Part shown: positions 23,829 through 32,873 of the stretch, piece after piece
Position numbering within the stretch: the stretch's first letter is position 1
How the letters are laid out: every line of letters begins with the position of its first letter
Assembly (NCBI GenBank): GCA_902769805.1
Contig: CACXQL010000029.1
Location: 1 to 46,424 of the forward strand
DNA from: an uncultured Prevotellaceae bacterium
GTDB lineage: Bacteria > Bacteroidota > Bacteroidia > Bacteroidales > Bacteroidaceae
Length of the DNA: 46,424 nt
Direction: 5' to 3'
Made by a program: the position numbers and the translations under genes
Notes under the pieces: generated by a model
Told to the model about the DNA's origin: nothing
What the model saw: only the letters and a program-made list of their open reading frames with translations
Database searches by the model: none

Positions 23829-25033
23829 GCTTCATTCTTTTTAGTCTTCGGCAACAACAGATTCAGAAGTACACCAACCACGGCAGAAAGACCGATTCCA
23901 CTCATGGCGAAGGTACCATAGGTAAAAATGGCACCACCAATACCTGAAGTCAGAGTAACACTGACAATAATGATATTACGCGTCTCGTTGAGATCCACCT
24001 TGTGGTTCATCAAGTTCTGAATACCCACACTGGCAATGGTACCAAATAACAGAAGCATGATACCACCTAACACAGCAGAGGGAATACTTTGTAAGACTGC
24101 ACTCAACTTACCGATGACGGAGAAAATGATGGCAGTACCAGCAGCAACACGAATAACCTGGGGATGACTGACTCGCGTGATCTGCATGGCACCCGTCACT
24201 TCACTATAGGTAGTCACTGGAGGACCTCCGAAGAATGAAGCAGCAAGACAGGCAAGACCGTCACCCAGCATCGTACGATGGAGTCCGGGGTCTTTGACAA
24301 AGTCCTTATCCGCAACAGCACCAACTACATAGACATCACCAATATGCTCAATCACTGGGGCAATAGCCACAGGTATCATATAGATAAATGGCTCCCATGC
24401 AAACTGAGGTAACTGGAAATGAGCAAGAGAATTAGGCAATGCAAACCATGGAGCGGCAGCAATAGCGGAGAAGTCTACCAATCCCATGCAGACTGCCACA
24501 ATATAACCCACAATGATACCACATACCACAGGTACCAGTTTCATCATTCCTCTTCCAAAGGTCAGTACGATAACCGCCGTGATTAATGAGATAATGGCAA
24601 GTAGCCAGTTCTCCTTCGCCATATCGACGGCAGCAGAAGACAGCGACAAGCCGATAAGGATAATCACAGGACCTATCACCACTGGAGGGAACAAGCGATC
24701 CAGGAGTTTCTTACCTTGCCACTTAATCAATGCCGACATGATGAAATAAACCAAGGCGACACCTGCGATACCTGCTATCGTACCAGGCATGCCCCATTGT
24801 TTGGCGGCAGCAATGATAGGAGCGATAAAGGCAAAACTGGAACCTAAGAAGATGGGCACCTTCCCTTTTGTTACCAAATGGAAGATGAACGTGCCGATAC
24901 CTGCCGAAAACAATGCCGTAGCAGGATCAAGTCCTACTAACAATGGCACTAATACCGTAGAACCGAAGGCGACAAATAGGAACTGTACACCTACGATGGT
25001 GTCCTTCAATTCTTCAATTCCTAAAAGTTCCAT
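23825..25033 (-). CDS. uraA: UraA-type nucleobase permease (NCS2 family)
   Basis: 402 residues, 12-14 membrane segments. Family features: QFLFVAFGSTVLVPLLVGLD at the start, ALFSAGIGTFIFHLVTKGKV, the GSSFAFI block, and the transport motif region VIEHIGDVYVVGAV with Glu-His and Asp-Val-Tyr residues that line the uracil site, then FFGGPPVTTYSEVTGAMQITR. This points to proton-coupled uracil or related base uptake. Start overlaps the DUF5020 stop by 13 nt and its stop overlaps the next start by 4 nt, so the genes are translationally coupled. Confidence 0.88.
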   Translation of the reverse strand: MELLGIEELKDTIVGVQFLFVAFGSTVLVPLLVGLDPATALFSAGIGTFIFHLVTKGKVPIFLGSSFAFIAPIIAAAKQWGMPGTIAGIAGVALVYFIMSALIKWQGKKLLDRLFPPVVIGPVIILIGLSLSSAAVDMAKENWLLAIISLITAVIVLTFGRGMMKLVPVVCGIIVGYIVAVCMGLVDFSAIAAAPWFALPNSLAHFQLPQFAWEPFIYMIPVAIAPVIEHIGDVYVVGAVADKDFVKDPGLHRTMLGDGLACLAASFFGGPPVTTYSEVTGAMQITRVSHPQVIRVAAGTAIIFSVIGKLSAVLQSIPSAVLGGIMLLLFGTIASVGIQNLMNHKVDLNETRNIIIVSVTLTSGIGGAIFTYGTFAMSGIGLSAVVGVLLNLLLPKTKKNEA

Positions 25034-25731
25034 TTAACAGCTAAAGTCGGATTCCAGAAGAAAGTCTTCGAACTCTCAGGATCGGAGTTATACACGAAGT
25101 TATTACTGAACTCCCACTCCGTACCCACACTGAAGTGCTCGGTGAAATTATACCACAGCTGGGGCTCAGAGAGAATCACCAGACAACCGTGCCTGTCAGC
25201 TTTCTCACCACGCCAGAAGTCGATAAAGCCTGCAAAACGCAGTTTGTTATTGCAGAAGTTCAATCCCCAGACACCCGTCAGTTGCGCACTGGCATAGGAA
25301 TGTGTGTTTTCATAGCTCTTGAAATACTGCTTATAGAGCAACTGCACAGACCATGTCTTGGAGAAATCGGCAGAGTGTCCGTTATAGGCGGCACCTAACA
25401 ACGCAGCCTGTTGGAAGCTGCCACTACGACTCAGGCCACCGTCATACTCGATATGGGCAGCAAAAGGTGACTGCTTTCCTAAGTTGAACTCACGGGCAAT
25501 CTCCGTATAAGCACTCTCCGTGAAATGACTGCTCAGGTCAACATCTACAAAATAGAACCAAGAACCCCACTTGTCTGCCTTGAACTGTTCAAGGGTGATT
25601 GTCACCTTCTGACGACCGGCTTCCTCGCCTGTGTAGATGTTACGACCAAAGTCATAATGCACCTGGATGTTCTGTGCCCCTACCGTCATACAGGAGGCAA
25701 GGAACAATAATGAAAGAACTTGTTTTTTCAT
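25021..25731 (-). CDS. DUF5020 family outer-membrane protein, Tsx-like channel
   Basis: 236 residues with signal peptide LLFLASCMTVGAQ. The mature protein is rich in alternating beta strands (VHYDFGRNIY, WGSWFYFVDVDLSS, FAGFIDFWRG) and ends with a C-terminal aromatic residue (LAVKWNF), as outer-membrane barrels do. The pattern matches DUF5020 proteins, distantly related to the nucleoside channel Tsx. Lying between two inner-membrane nucleobase permease genes, it most likely lets nucleosides or bases across the outer membrane. That role is inferred. Confidence 0.75.
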   Translation of the reverse strand: MKKQVLSLLFLASCMTVGAQNIQVHYDFGRNIYTGEEAGRQKVTITLEQFKADKWGSWFYFVDVDLSSHFTESAYTEIAREFNLGKQSPFAAHIEYDGGLSRSGSFQQAALLGAAYNGHSADFSKTWSVQLLYKQYFKSYENTHSYASAQLTGVWGLNFCNNKLRFAGFIDFWRGEKADRHGCLVILSEPQLWYNFTEHFSVGTEWEFSNNFVYNSDPESSKTFFWNPTLAVKWNF

Positions 25732-25754
25732 AACGATATTATTTTAATAATTGA

Positions 25755-27071
25755 TTACAATAACGGAGCGATATATTTCAATATGAAGAAGGCGGCAAGG
25801 ATATATATCGTGGCAGAAAGCTCACGATGGCGTCCCGTGCATACTTTCACAAAAACATAAGCCAGCAATCCCAAGACGATACCCTCGGAGATACTTGCCG
25901 TAAACGGCATCATCAGGATTGTCGTGAAACACGGCATCGACTCCGAGAAATCGACAAAGTCAATATGCACAATCTGGCGGAGCATCATCACACCCACCAG
26001 GAACAGGGCACTGGTGGTAGCGGCAGAAGGAATCATCAGGAAGATCGGCGAGAAGAACAAAGACAGGAAGAACAACAATGCGACTGTCGCTGCGGTAAGT
26101 CCTGTACGACCACCCTCCACAATACCTGTCGTACTCTCCACGTAAGTTGTCACAGTAGAGGTTCCGCAAAGGGCTCCCATTGTCGTACCAATAGCATCTG
26201 CCATCAGTGATTTGTTCAGGTTGGGTATCTTACCCGTCTTCTTATCCAGCATGCCGGCACCCGTAGAGGCACCTATCAGTGTGCCGATGGTGTCAAAGAG
26301 ATCCATGAACAACAGGGTTGCTACCACGACATAATAATCGATGTCCAACGACAGGAAACGGGTGAAGTCCATCTTCAGTGCCACAGGTTCTATCGAGGAC
26401 GGAAGACTCAATATGGTGAAATTCTCTGGAAGGTGTGTCACTCCGAAAGGAATACCAACTATTGTCATGATGAGAATGGTGAAGAACAAAGCTCCCCTTA
26501 CCTTCAAGGTAAGCAGAATGGCACCTAACAGGATACCGCAGATAGCTACAATAGAAGTGGGTGTCCAAGGTCCCAAGCCTGTGACTGTCGCCTCATTGGC
26601 AACGACGATACCGCCGTTTTTCAGTCCGATGAAGGCAATGAACAAGCCGATGCCCACAGAGATAGAGTAGCGGAGGTTCAGGGGGATAGAGTTCACGATT
26701 GCCTCACGCACTTTGAAAATCGTCAGGATGATGAAGAAGACACCCTCTACCAATACCGCAGCAAGAGCCTCCTGCCATGTATAGCCCATCACCAGCACCA
26801 GCGTATAGGCAAAGAAGGCATTGAGTCCCATACCCGAGGCAAGGGCAAACGGCATCTTCGCATAGAATGCCATCACGAGAGTAGCCACCACGGCGGCAAT
26901 CACTGTCGCCGAAAACACAGCACCTTTGTCCATTCCCGTCTCACTAAGGATAATCGGGTTGACTGCTAAGATATACGACATGGTAAGGAAGGTTGTCAGT
27001 CCTGCCATCATCTCTACTTTGATAGAGTGTTTCTGGGAGTCAAATCCCAACCAGGATAAAAATGTTTTCAT
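25755..27071 (-). CDS. AzgA-type purine permease (NCS2 family)
   Basis: 438 residues, about 12-13 membrane segments. It belongs to the AzgA/GhxP branch: KVEMMAGLTTFLTMSYILAV near the N-terminus, ALASGMGLNAFFAYTLVL, and DTIGTLIGASTGAGMLDKKT with the acidic substrate residue, then ALCGTSTVTTYVESTTGI. These carriers import hypoxanthine, guanine or adenine with protons. It starts 7 nt after lpxB and precedes the DUF5020 channel by 23 nt. Confidence 0.88.
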   Translation of the reverse strand: MKTFLSWLGFDSQKHSIKVEMMAGLTTFLTMSYILAVNPIILSETGMDKGAVFSATVIAAVVATLVMAFYAKMPFALASGMGLNAFFAYTLVLVMGYTWQEALAAVLVEGVFFIILTIFKVREAIVNSIPLNLRYSISVGIGLFIAFIGLKNGGIVVANEATVTGLGPWTPTSIVAICGILLGAILLTLKVRGALFFTILIMTIVGIPFGVTHLPENFTILSLPSSIEPVALKMDFTRFLSLDIDYYVVVATLLFMDLFDTIGTLIGASTGAGMLDKKTGKIPNLNKSLMADAIGTTMGALCGTSTVTTYVESTTGIVEGGRTGLTAATVALLFFLSLFFSPIFLMIPSAATTSALFLVGVMMLRQIVHIDFVDFSESMPCFTTILMMPFTASISEGIVLGLLAYVFVKVCTGRHRELSATIYILAAFFILKYIAPLL

Positions 27072-27078
27072 AAACGTA

Positions 27079-28215
27079 TTAATTATTTTGATTGTTATTT
27101 AATATTCTGTAGATCTGTTGGGCAGCCACATCAGGAGCATAACTATCTCCCAACCGGCGATGCACCTCCTCATAGTCTTCCAGCATCGCCTGTCTTTGGG
27201 GACCTCCCGGAAGGATGGTCTCCAGGTGATGACGGATATTCTCCACACTAAAGGTATCTGCCACCAGTTCTGTCACTACCTCCTTGTCTGCAATCAGGTT
27301 AACCAAGGAGATATACCTCACCTTCAGGAAATGACGCTTCAGATAGCCAATGATACGGGGTAATGGTGTATAGTAGCATACAACCTGCGGTACACGGAAC
27401 ATACACGTCTCCAAGGTTGCCGTACCACTCGTCACTAAGGCTGCCGTCGCTTTTGCCAGCAGGGCATAAGTCTGATTCTCTGCCAGTCGGACAGGTGTCC
27501 CTTGCTGGAACCTGTCATAATAGGAACGCTCGATACCCGGAGCACCTGCTATGATAATATCATACTGTGCCGTCAGGTGTCGCGTGGCGGCTATCATTGC
27601 TGGGAGATTATCCTTGATCTCCTGTTGGCGGGAACCAGCTAACAAGGCGATAATGGGTTTTTCTGAATAATCCGAATATTCTGAGTAATCTGATTTTTGT
27701 AAGAACTCTCGTACTTCCTGGGCGGTGGGATTCCCCACATAATGAATCGGATAATGATGTTTCTTCTCAAAGAAATCCACTTCAAAGGGAAGTATCGAGA
27801 AAAGGGCATCAACATCCCGTCTGATATTCTTGATGCGGTACTCCTTCCATGCCCATATCTTGGGGGCGATATAGTAAAAGACAGGTATCTTGGTCTCTTG
27901 CTTGACGAACTTGGCAATCTTCAGGTTGAAGCCAGGATAGTCGACAAGGATAACAACATCTGGATGCCACTGAAGGATATCCTGCTTACACATCCTCATA
28001 TAGCGAAGTATTGTAGGCAGATGGAGCAGGACAGGGATGAAACCCATATAGGCGAGGTCTTTGTAATGTCTGACCCTGGTACCTCCGACAGCCGTCATCA
28101 GGTCACCACCGAAAAAGCGAAACTCAGCAGCTGCATCCTGTTTCTTCAGTGACTGCATCAGATGTGACGCATGCAGGTCACCACTCGCCTCCCCTGCTAT
28201 CAGATAATACTTCAT
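27079..28215 (-). CDS. lpxB: Lipid-A-disaccharide synthase LpxB
   Basis: 378 residues, normal length. It joins UDP-2,3-diacylglucosamine and lipid X into the lipid A disaccharide at the inner membrane (GT19). Seen: YYLIAGEASGDLHASHL at the start, FGGDLMTAVGGTRVRHYKDL, IPVFYYIAPKIWAWKEYRIK, IIALLAGSRQQEI and LVTSGTATLETCMFRVPQV. Around residue 182 it carries SDYSEYSDYSEK, encoded by a nonamer tract at 27658-27693, in a surface loop that is variable in the family. Start overlaps the surE stop by 4 nt. Confidence 0.94.
   Translation of the reverse strand: MKYYLIAGEASGDLHASHLMQSLKKQDAAAEFRFFGGDLMTAVGGTRVRHYKDLAYMGFIPVLLHLPTILRYMRMCKQDILQWHPDVVILVDYPGFNLKIAKFVKQETKIPVFYYIAPKIWAWKEYRIKNIRRDVDALFSILPFEVDFFEKKHHYPIHYVGNPTAQEVREFLQKSDYSEYSDYSEKPIIALLAGSRQQEIKDNLPAMIAATRHLTAQYDIIIAGAPGIERSYYDRFQQGTPVRLAENQTYALLAKATAALVTSGTATLETCMFRVPQVVCYYTPLPRIIGYLKRHFLKVRYISLVNLIADKEVVTELVADTFSVENIRHHLETILPGGPQRQAMLEDYEEVHRRLGDSYAPDVAAQQIYRILNNNQNN
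27658..27693 (-). repeat. Nonamer repeat TCRGANNAY in lpxB
   Basis: Minus-strand units TCAGATTAC, TCAGAATAT, TCGGATTAT, TCAGAAAAA are in frame and encode SDYSEYSDYSEK. Same consensus as the DUF349 and ftsH tracts. Confidence 0.75.
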
Positions 28216-28982
28216 AAATCCCAGTCTTTCATCTGTTCTATCATCTCATAGGAAGTCACATCGATACGTGTGGGCGTGATAGCCACGTAACCATGCCGCA
28301 AGGCCCAGTTATCCGTATCCTCTGCTTCCGGCTCGTCATTGGTATACTTTCCAACCATCCACCAATAGTCATAACCGCGCGGATGATGGCATTTCACGAC
28401 TTCATGCCCCCATGTGCCTGCTGCCATACGGCACACCCTTACCCCTTGATACTTTTCCACTAACGGGAAATTGACATTCAGGCAGACACCTTTCGGCAAT
28501 CCTTCATCAAGGACCTTTCTTACTATCTGACGTACCAAAGGTTCTAACGGACGGAAATCTGCATCATCTGAATGGTCACAAAGAGAGAATGCTACAGAAG
28601 GTATATATTTCATACATCCTTCCAATGTCACTCCCATCGTACCACTATAATGTGCATTGACAGAAGCATTATCTCCATGGTTGATACCCCCTATCACCAT
28701 TTGTGGACGACGATTCCCGCAAAGTTCAGCCAATGCAATCTTCACACAATCTACAGGAGTACCGTTACATGACCATATATCCAAACCCGGTTCCTGATGT
28801 CGACAAGTCAACGTTAAAGGATGTGTTGCAGAAAAAGCACATGCATAGCCACTACGTGCTCCATCTGGGGCACAGACTAATATGTCAGCCATATCACGAA
28901 TAAGTTCTACCAGACAATGAATGCCTTTTGCTTCATAGCCATCATCATTGGATATCAGAATGAAAGGTCTCTTATTTTCCAT
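28212..28982 (-). CDS. surE: 5'/3'-nucleotidase SurE
   Basis: 256 residues. A metal-dependent phosphatase acting on nucleoside monophosphates and short polyphosphates. Seen: the metal-binding SNDDGYEAKGI at the N-terminus (Asp-Asp), the Ser loop CAPDGARSGYA, and VIGGINHGDNASVNAHYSGT with the metal-binding Asn. First gene of the leftward surE-lpxB-permease cluster, 4-nt overlap with lpxB. The -7 box TAAATTTG lies about 23 nt upstream. Confidence 0.94.
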   Translation of the reverse strand: MENKRPFILISNDDGYEAKGIHCLVELIRDMADILVCAPDGARSGYACAFSATHPLTLTCRHQEPGLDIWSCNGTPVDCVKIALAELCGNRRPQMVIGGINHGDNASVNAHYSGTMGVTLEGCMKYIPSVAFSLCDHSDDADFRPLEPLVRQIVRKVLDEGLPKGVCLNVNFPLVEKYQGVRVCRMAAGTWGHEVVKCHHPRGYDYWWMVGKYTNDEPEAEDTDNWALRHGYVAITPTRIDVTSYEMIEQMKDWDL

Positions 28983-29004
28983 TAATATTTTTTCTATTTG
29001 CTTG

Positions 29005-29012
29005 CAAATTTA
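29005..29012 (-). promoter_or_regulatory. -7 box for surE operon
   Basis: Minus strand TAAATTTG, consensus TAnnTTTG, upstream of surE. No good -33 element. Confidence 0.5.
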
Positions 29013-29028
29013 CTAAAAAAGGTTGATA

Positions 29029-29062
29029 TTTGACCGATTCTCATAGAAAATTCGTACCTTTG
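29029..29062 (+). promoter_or_regulatory. parAB operon promoter
   Basis: TTTG (29029-29032) and TACCTTTG (29055-29062), spacing 22 nt. It settles the parA start at 29093 rather than the upstream in-frame alternative start codon. Confidence 0.65.
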
Positions 29063-29092
29063 CACCCTATTATATCTTCATTAAGATTGATT

Positions 29093-29860
29093 ATGGGTAA
29101 AATTATTGCTTTAGCAAACCAAAAAGGCGGTGTGGGAAAGACAACCACTGCCATCAACCTTGCCGCCTCACTCGCCACACTGGAAAAGACGGTGCTTGTG
29201 GTGGATGCAGACCCTCAGGCAAATGCTTCCAGTGGACTGGGTGTGGATATCAAAGAAGTGGAATGCTCTCTCTATGAGTGTATCATAGACAAGGCAGACG
29301 TACGCGATGCCATCTACACAACAGACATTGACGGTCTGGACATCATACCGAGCCATATTGACCTTGTCGGAGCTGAGATCGAGATGTTAAACCTGAAGAA
29401 CAGGGAGAACGTCATCGCACAACTTTTGGCACCTATCCGTGACGAGTACGATTATATCCTCATAGACTGTTCTCCTTCGTTAGGTCTGATTACCGTCAAT
29501 GCCCTTACTGCAGCTAACTCCGTTATCATACCAGTACAATGTGAATACTTTGCACTGGAGGGTATCAGTAAGTTATTGAATACCATCCGTATCATCAAAA
29601 GCAAACTGAATCCGAAACTGGAGATCGAGGGATTCCTCTTGACGATGTACGACTCCCGCCTTCGCCTCGCCAACCAGATTTATGACGAGGTCAAGCGGCA
29701 TTTCCAAGAACTGGTATTCAAGACTGTTATTCAGCGTAACGTCAAACTATCCGAGAGTCCGAGTCATGGTCTCCCTGTTATCTTGTATGATGCAGACTCG
29801 ACAGGCTCCAAGAACCACCTTGCCTTGGCAAAGGAAATTATTAACAAGAACGAGAAATAA
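29093..29860 (+). CDS. parA: Chromosome partitioning ATPase ParA (Soj)
   Basis: 255 residues from the ATG at 29093. A deviant Walker A ATPase that forms dimers on DNA and moves ParB-bound origins. Seen: [20 protein letters not shown] with the Walker A Lys residues, [17 protein letters not shown] (Walker A'), [18 protein letters not shown] (Walker B) and [20 protein letters not shown]. Upstream in-frame codons overlap the promoter, so the shorter form was chosen. parB follows with no gap. Confidence 0.96.
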   Translation: MGKIIALANQKGGVGKTTTAINLAASLATLEKTVLVVDADPQANASSGLGVDIKEVECSLYECIIDKADVRDAIYTTDIDGLDIIPSHIDLVGAEIEMLNLKNRENVIAQLLAPIRDEYDYILIDCSPSLGLITVNALTAANSVIIPVQCEYFALEGISKLLNTIRIIKSKLNPKLEIEGFLLTMYDSRLRLANQIYDEVKRHFQELVFKTVIQRNVKLSESPSHGLPVILYDADSTGSKNHLALAKEIINKNEK

Positions 29861-30787
29861 ATGGCAGTAAGAAAGAAATACGACAGGAGCGTATTGGGAC
29901 GCGGACTGGATGACATCGGTGGTGGTCGTGGACTGGATGCACTGATTGATACCAGTGACGTACACACCCAGGGAAGCTCCAACCTGAATGAGATTGAGAT
30001 ATCCCTGATAGAACCTAACCCTAACCAGCCCCGTCGCGAGTTTGACCAGGAAGCACTACAGGAACTGGCAAACAGTATCCGGGAGATTGGCATCATCCAA
30101 CCTATCACCTTGCGACAGATAGACAACGGGAAATACCAGATCATTGCTGGCGAACGCCGTTGGCGTGCCTCCCAACTGGCTGGTCTTAAGACCATTCCTG
30201 CCTATATCCGTACTGTAGAAGACGAAGGGGTCATGGAGATGGCATTGGTGGAGAATATCCAGCGTGAAGACCTGAATGCGATTGAGGTTGCACTCGCCTA
30301 CCAGCATCTGGCAGAGACGACAGGGATGACACAGGAGAAGATCTCCAAGCGTGTTGGCAAGAGCCGTGCCGCCGTCACAAACTTCATGCGACTGCTGAAG
30401 CTTCCTGCACAGGTACAGATGGCTTTGAAGAATCATGAGATAGACATGGGACATGCCCGTGCCCTGCTGGCTATTGACAGTCCATCGACACAAATCAAGC
30501 TTTTCAAGGAGATCCAGAAACAGCAATACTCTGTCCGTAAGGTGGAGGAGATGGTGCAAGCTATCAAAAACGGTGAGGATGTCAAGACCGTAAAAGGTAA
30601 AGTGGTAGCAAAATCGCAACTGCCAGAGGAATTTAACGTCCTCAAGGAGCGCCTTGCCCAGTTCTTCCAGACAAAAGTACAGATGACCTGTTCCTCAAAG
30701 GGTAAAGGGAAAATCAGCATCCCCTTCAATAACGAGGAGGAGTTGGAGCGTATCATGAATACGCTTGACAGTGTAAACAACAAATAA
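29861..30787 (+). CDS. parB: Chromosome partitioning protein ParB (Spo0J)
   Basis: 308 residues. A CTPase DNA clamp that loads at parS sites. Seen: IEPNPNQPRREFDQEALQEL (start of the N-domain), IAGERRWRASQLAGLKTIPA (CTP-binding GERR, about 95), VENIQREDLNAIEVALAY, and the helix-turn-helix MTQEKISKRVGKSRAAVTNF. The C-terminal dimer domain ends FNNEEELERIMNTLDS. Start directly abuts the parA stop. I saw no complete parS site in this window. Confidence 0.96.
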   Translation: MAVRKKYDRSVLGRGLDDIGGGRGLDALIDTSDVHTQGSSNLNEIEISLIEPNPNQPRREFDQEALQELANSIREIGIIQPITLRQIDNGKYQIIAGERRWRASQLAGLKTIPAYIRTVEDEGVMEMALVENIQREDLNAIEVALAYQHLAETTGMTQEKISKRVGKSRAAVTNFMRLLKLPAQVQMALKNHEIDMGHARALLAIDSPSTQIKLFKEIQKQQYSVRKVEEMVQAIKNGEDVKTVKGKVVAKSQLPEEFNVLKERLAQFFQTKVQMTCSSKGKGKISIPFNNEEELERIMNTLDSVNNK

Positions 30788-30795
30788 AAGAGACC

Positions 30796-31545
30796 TTGAA
30801 ATATCCTTGCGTCATATCCTTCCAGCGTATCATCATCCTCATCCTGATGACGGTGACGGTGACATGCGTTATGGCGCAAAACAAGATTTCCAAAGTGTCT
30901 AACGACAGTATAGACATCATGCTGGCACGAATAGACTCCCTCACACGCAACGACTCTGTTAACATGAAACAGGAAGAGCCTGTACAGTCTGTCATGATCG
31001 ACTCCACACGAATAACCAAGCCCAAACGGGATTGGACAACATGGAGACCAGACCCCAAGCGCGCGTTGTGGCTTGCCTTGGTGTTACCTGGCGCAGGACA
31101 GATATACAACCGCAAATACTGGAAGCTGCCCATCATCTATGGTGGTTTCATCGGGTGTATCTACGCGCTGACATGGAATAATATGATGTACAAGGATTAT
31201 TCGCAGGCTTATCTGGACATCATGGACAACGACCCATATACGGCAAGCTATAACAAGTTCCTGCATCTGGGCGTTGAGATTAACAGCTCTAATGAGGCAC
31301 GCTATAAGGAAATCTTTAAGAACCGCAAGGACAAATACCGTCGCTGGCGCGACATGAGTATTTTCGTGATGATAGGAGTCTATGCGCTCTCTGTCATTGA
31401 TGCCTATGTTGACGCAGAGCTTTCTGCCTTCGATATTTCCAAAGACCTGAGCTTAAAGGTCGAGCCTACCGTCATTCCCAACCACTCTGGCGGCAATCCG
31501 TTGCAGGCACAGTCTTTGGGAGTCAACTGCACGTTAAATTTCTAA
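30796..31545 (+). CDS. DUF5683 domain membrane protein
   Basis: 249 residues from a TTG at 30796, chosen because it gives a full hydrophobic signal segment (IIILILMTVTVTCVMAQ). An ATG at 30847 would begin inside it. The domain has LALVLPGAGQIYNRKYWKLP, then IYGGFIGCIYALTWNNMMY, and a second membrane helix FVMIGVYALSVIDAYVDA, the DUF5683 pattern. The PGAGQIYN..Y element is shared with TM2-like small membrane proteins. Function unknown; its place between parAB and a lytic transglycosylase suggests an envelope role. Confidence 0.8.
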   Translation: MKYPCVISFQRIIILILMTVTVTCVMAQNKISKVSNDSIDIMLARIDSLTRNDSVNMKQEEPVQSVMIDSTRITKPKRDWTTWRPDPKRALWLALVLPGAGQIYNRKYWKLPIIYGGFIGCIYALTWNNMMYKDYSQAYLDIMDNDPYTASYNKFLHLGVEINSSNEARYKEIFKNRKDKYRRWRDMSIFVMIGVYALSVIDAYVDAELSAFDISKDLSLKVEPTVIPNHSGGNPLQAQSLGVNCTLNF

Positions 31546-31563
31546 AGTAAAATCCAAAAGATA

Positions 31564-32862
31564 ATGATAAGCAAGAAACTACTGATGATGCTCGCCATAT
31601 TGTTTGGCATGTCAATCGCCGTTCAGGCACAAGTGGAAACAGATACCGAGGATGAGGTGGATGAGGAGGATGAGATTGTCGTCATCGACCAGAGCGGTAA
31701 CGAGGAAGTCATTGAGTTCCCGGAGGCAATGACCTATGACTTAGACAGTCTTCTTAATGAGTATATGTCAAAGACATACCTCACATCAAATGACTGTAAC
31801 ATGAAGAATGAGAATCCTTCCTATCCGACAGAAGTTTTCATTGACAGGCTTTCCCGTATGCCTACCGTTATGGAGATGGCACACAACAACGTAGTACAGA
31901 ACTTCATCGACAGATACTGCACACGGTTGCGTGGTACCATCTCTTATATGTTAGGAGCCAGCAATTTCTACATACCAATCTTCGAAGAGGCACTTGAGGC
32001 ATATCAGATTCCATTGGAACTGAAATACCTGCCAGTCATTGAGTCCGCCCTGAATCCACGAGCTGTCTCACGTGTAGGAGCTACTGGTCTTTGGCAGTTT
32101 ATGCTTGCCACTGGTAAGCAATACAATCTGAAGATCAACTCTCTGGTGGACGAGCGCAGGGACCCCATCAAGGCATCCTATGCCGCCGCACATCTGTTGA
32201 GTGACCTCTATAAGGTCTTTGGCGACTGGAACTTGGTGATTGCTGCCTACAACTGTGGTCCTGGTAATGTCAGCAAGGCTATTCAACGTTCCGGCGGTTC
32301 CAAGGACTATTGGCATATTTACCCCTATCTGCCCAGGGAGACACGTGGCTATGTGCCTGCTTTCATCGCTGCCAACTATATGATGACTTACTACTCCTTG
32401 CATAATATCTGTCCGATGGGCAGTCGTCTGCCTGCCCAGACTGACACCATCATGATTACCAGGAGACTGCATCTGGAGCAGGTATCAAATGTGCTGGGTA
32501 TTGACATAGAGATGTTGCGTGCCCTTAATCCCATGTATCGCCATGATATTATCCCTGGTGACACCGAGCCTTATGCGCTCCGTTTACCACAAGCAGATGT
32601 CAACAGATTCATAGAGATGGAGGATGCCATCTACAACTACAGGGCCAGCGAGCTATTGACAAATCGCGCCATTGTAGAAGTCAATGACTATACCCCCACC
32701 TATTATCATAAGAGCAAGCGATTCTACAAGAGAGGAAAGAAAGGACGCGCTGGGCGTAACGCCAAGGCTCGTCGTGGAGGCAAGAAAGCGAAAGTATCCA
32801 GACGTGCCGCCAAGAGCAAATCCAAGGGTAAAGCCAAAGGCAAGAAGAGAAGACGCAGATAA
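31564..32862 (+). CDS. Membrane-bound lytic murein transglycosylase (SLT domain, MltD-like)
   Basis: 432 residues with signal peptide MLAILFGMSIAVQA and an acidic linker. The SLT domain (about 140-300) has the catalytic Glu in LKYLPVIESALNPRAVSRVG, then ATGLWQFMLATGKQYNL, and NLVIAAYNCGPGNVSKAI. It cleaves peptidoglycan with anhydromuramic acid formation. A LysM-like segment (LEQVSNVLGIDIEMLRALNP) follows. The last 50 residues are almost only Lys, Arg, Ala, Gly and Ser, an extremely basic tail in place of the second LysM seen in many relatives. Tail may bind anionic envelope polymers or nucleic acid. Confidence 0.9.
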   Translation: MISKKLLMMLAILFGMSIAVQAQVETDTEDEVDEEDEIVVIDQSGNEEVIEFPEAMTYDLDSLLNEYMSKTYLTSNDCNMKNENPSYPTEVFIDRLSRMPTVMEMAHNNVVQNFIDRYCTRLRGTISYMLGASNFYIPIFEEALEAYQIPLELKYLPVIESALNPRAVSRVGATGLWQFMLATGKQYNLKINSLVDERRDPIKASYAAAHLLSDLYKVFGDWNLVIAAYNCGPGNVSKAIQRSGGSKDYWHIYPYLPRETRGYVPAFIAANYMMTYYSLHNICPMGSRLPAQTDTIMITRRLHLEQVSNVLGIDIEMLRALNPMYRHDIIPGDTEPYALRLPQADVNRFIEMEDAIYNYRASELLTNRAIVEVNDYTPTYYHKSKRFYKRGKKGRAGRNAKARRGGKKAKVSRRAAKSKSKGKAKGKKRRRR

Positions 32863-32873
32863 TCTATATCATT

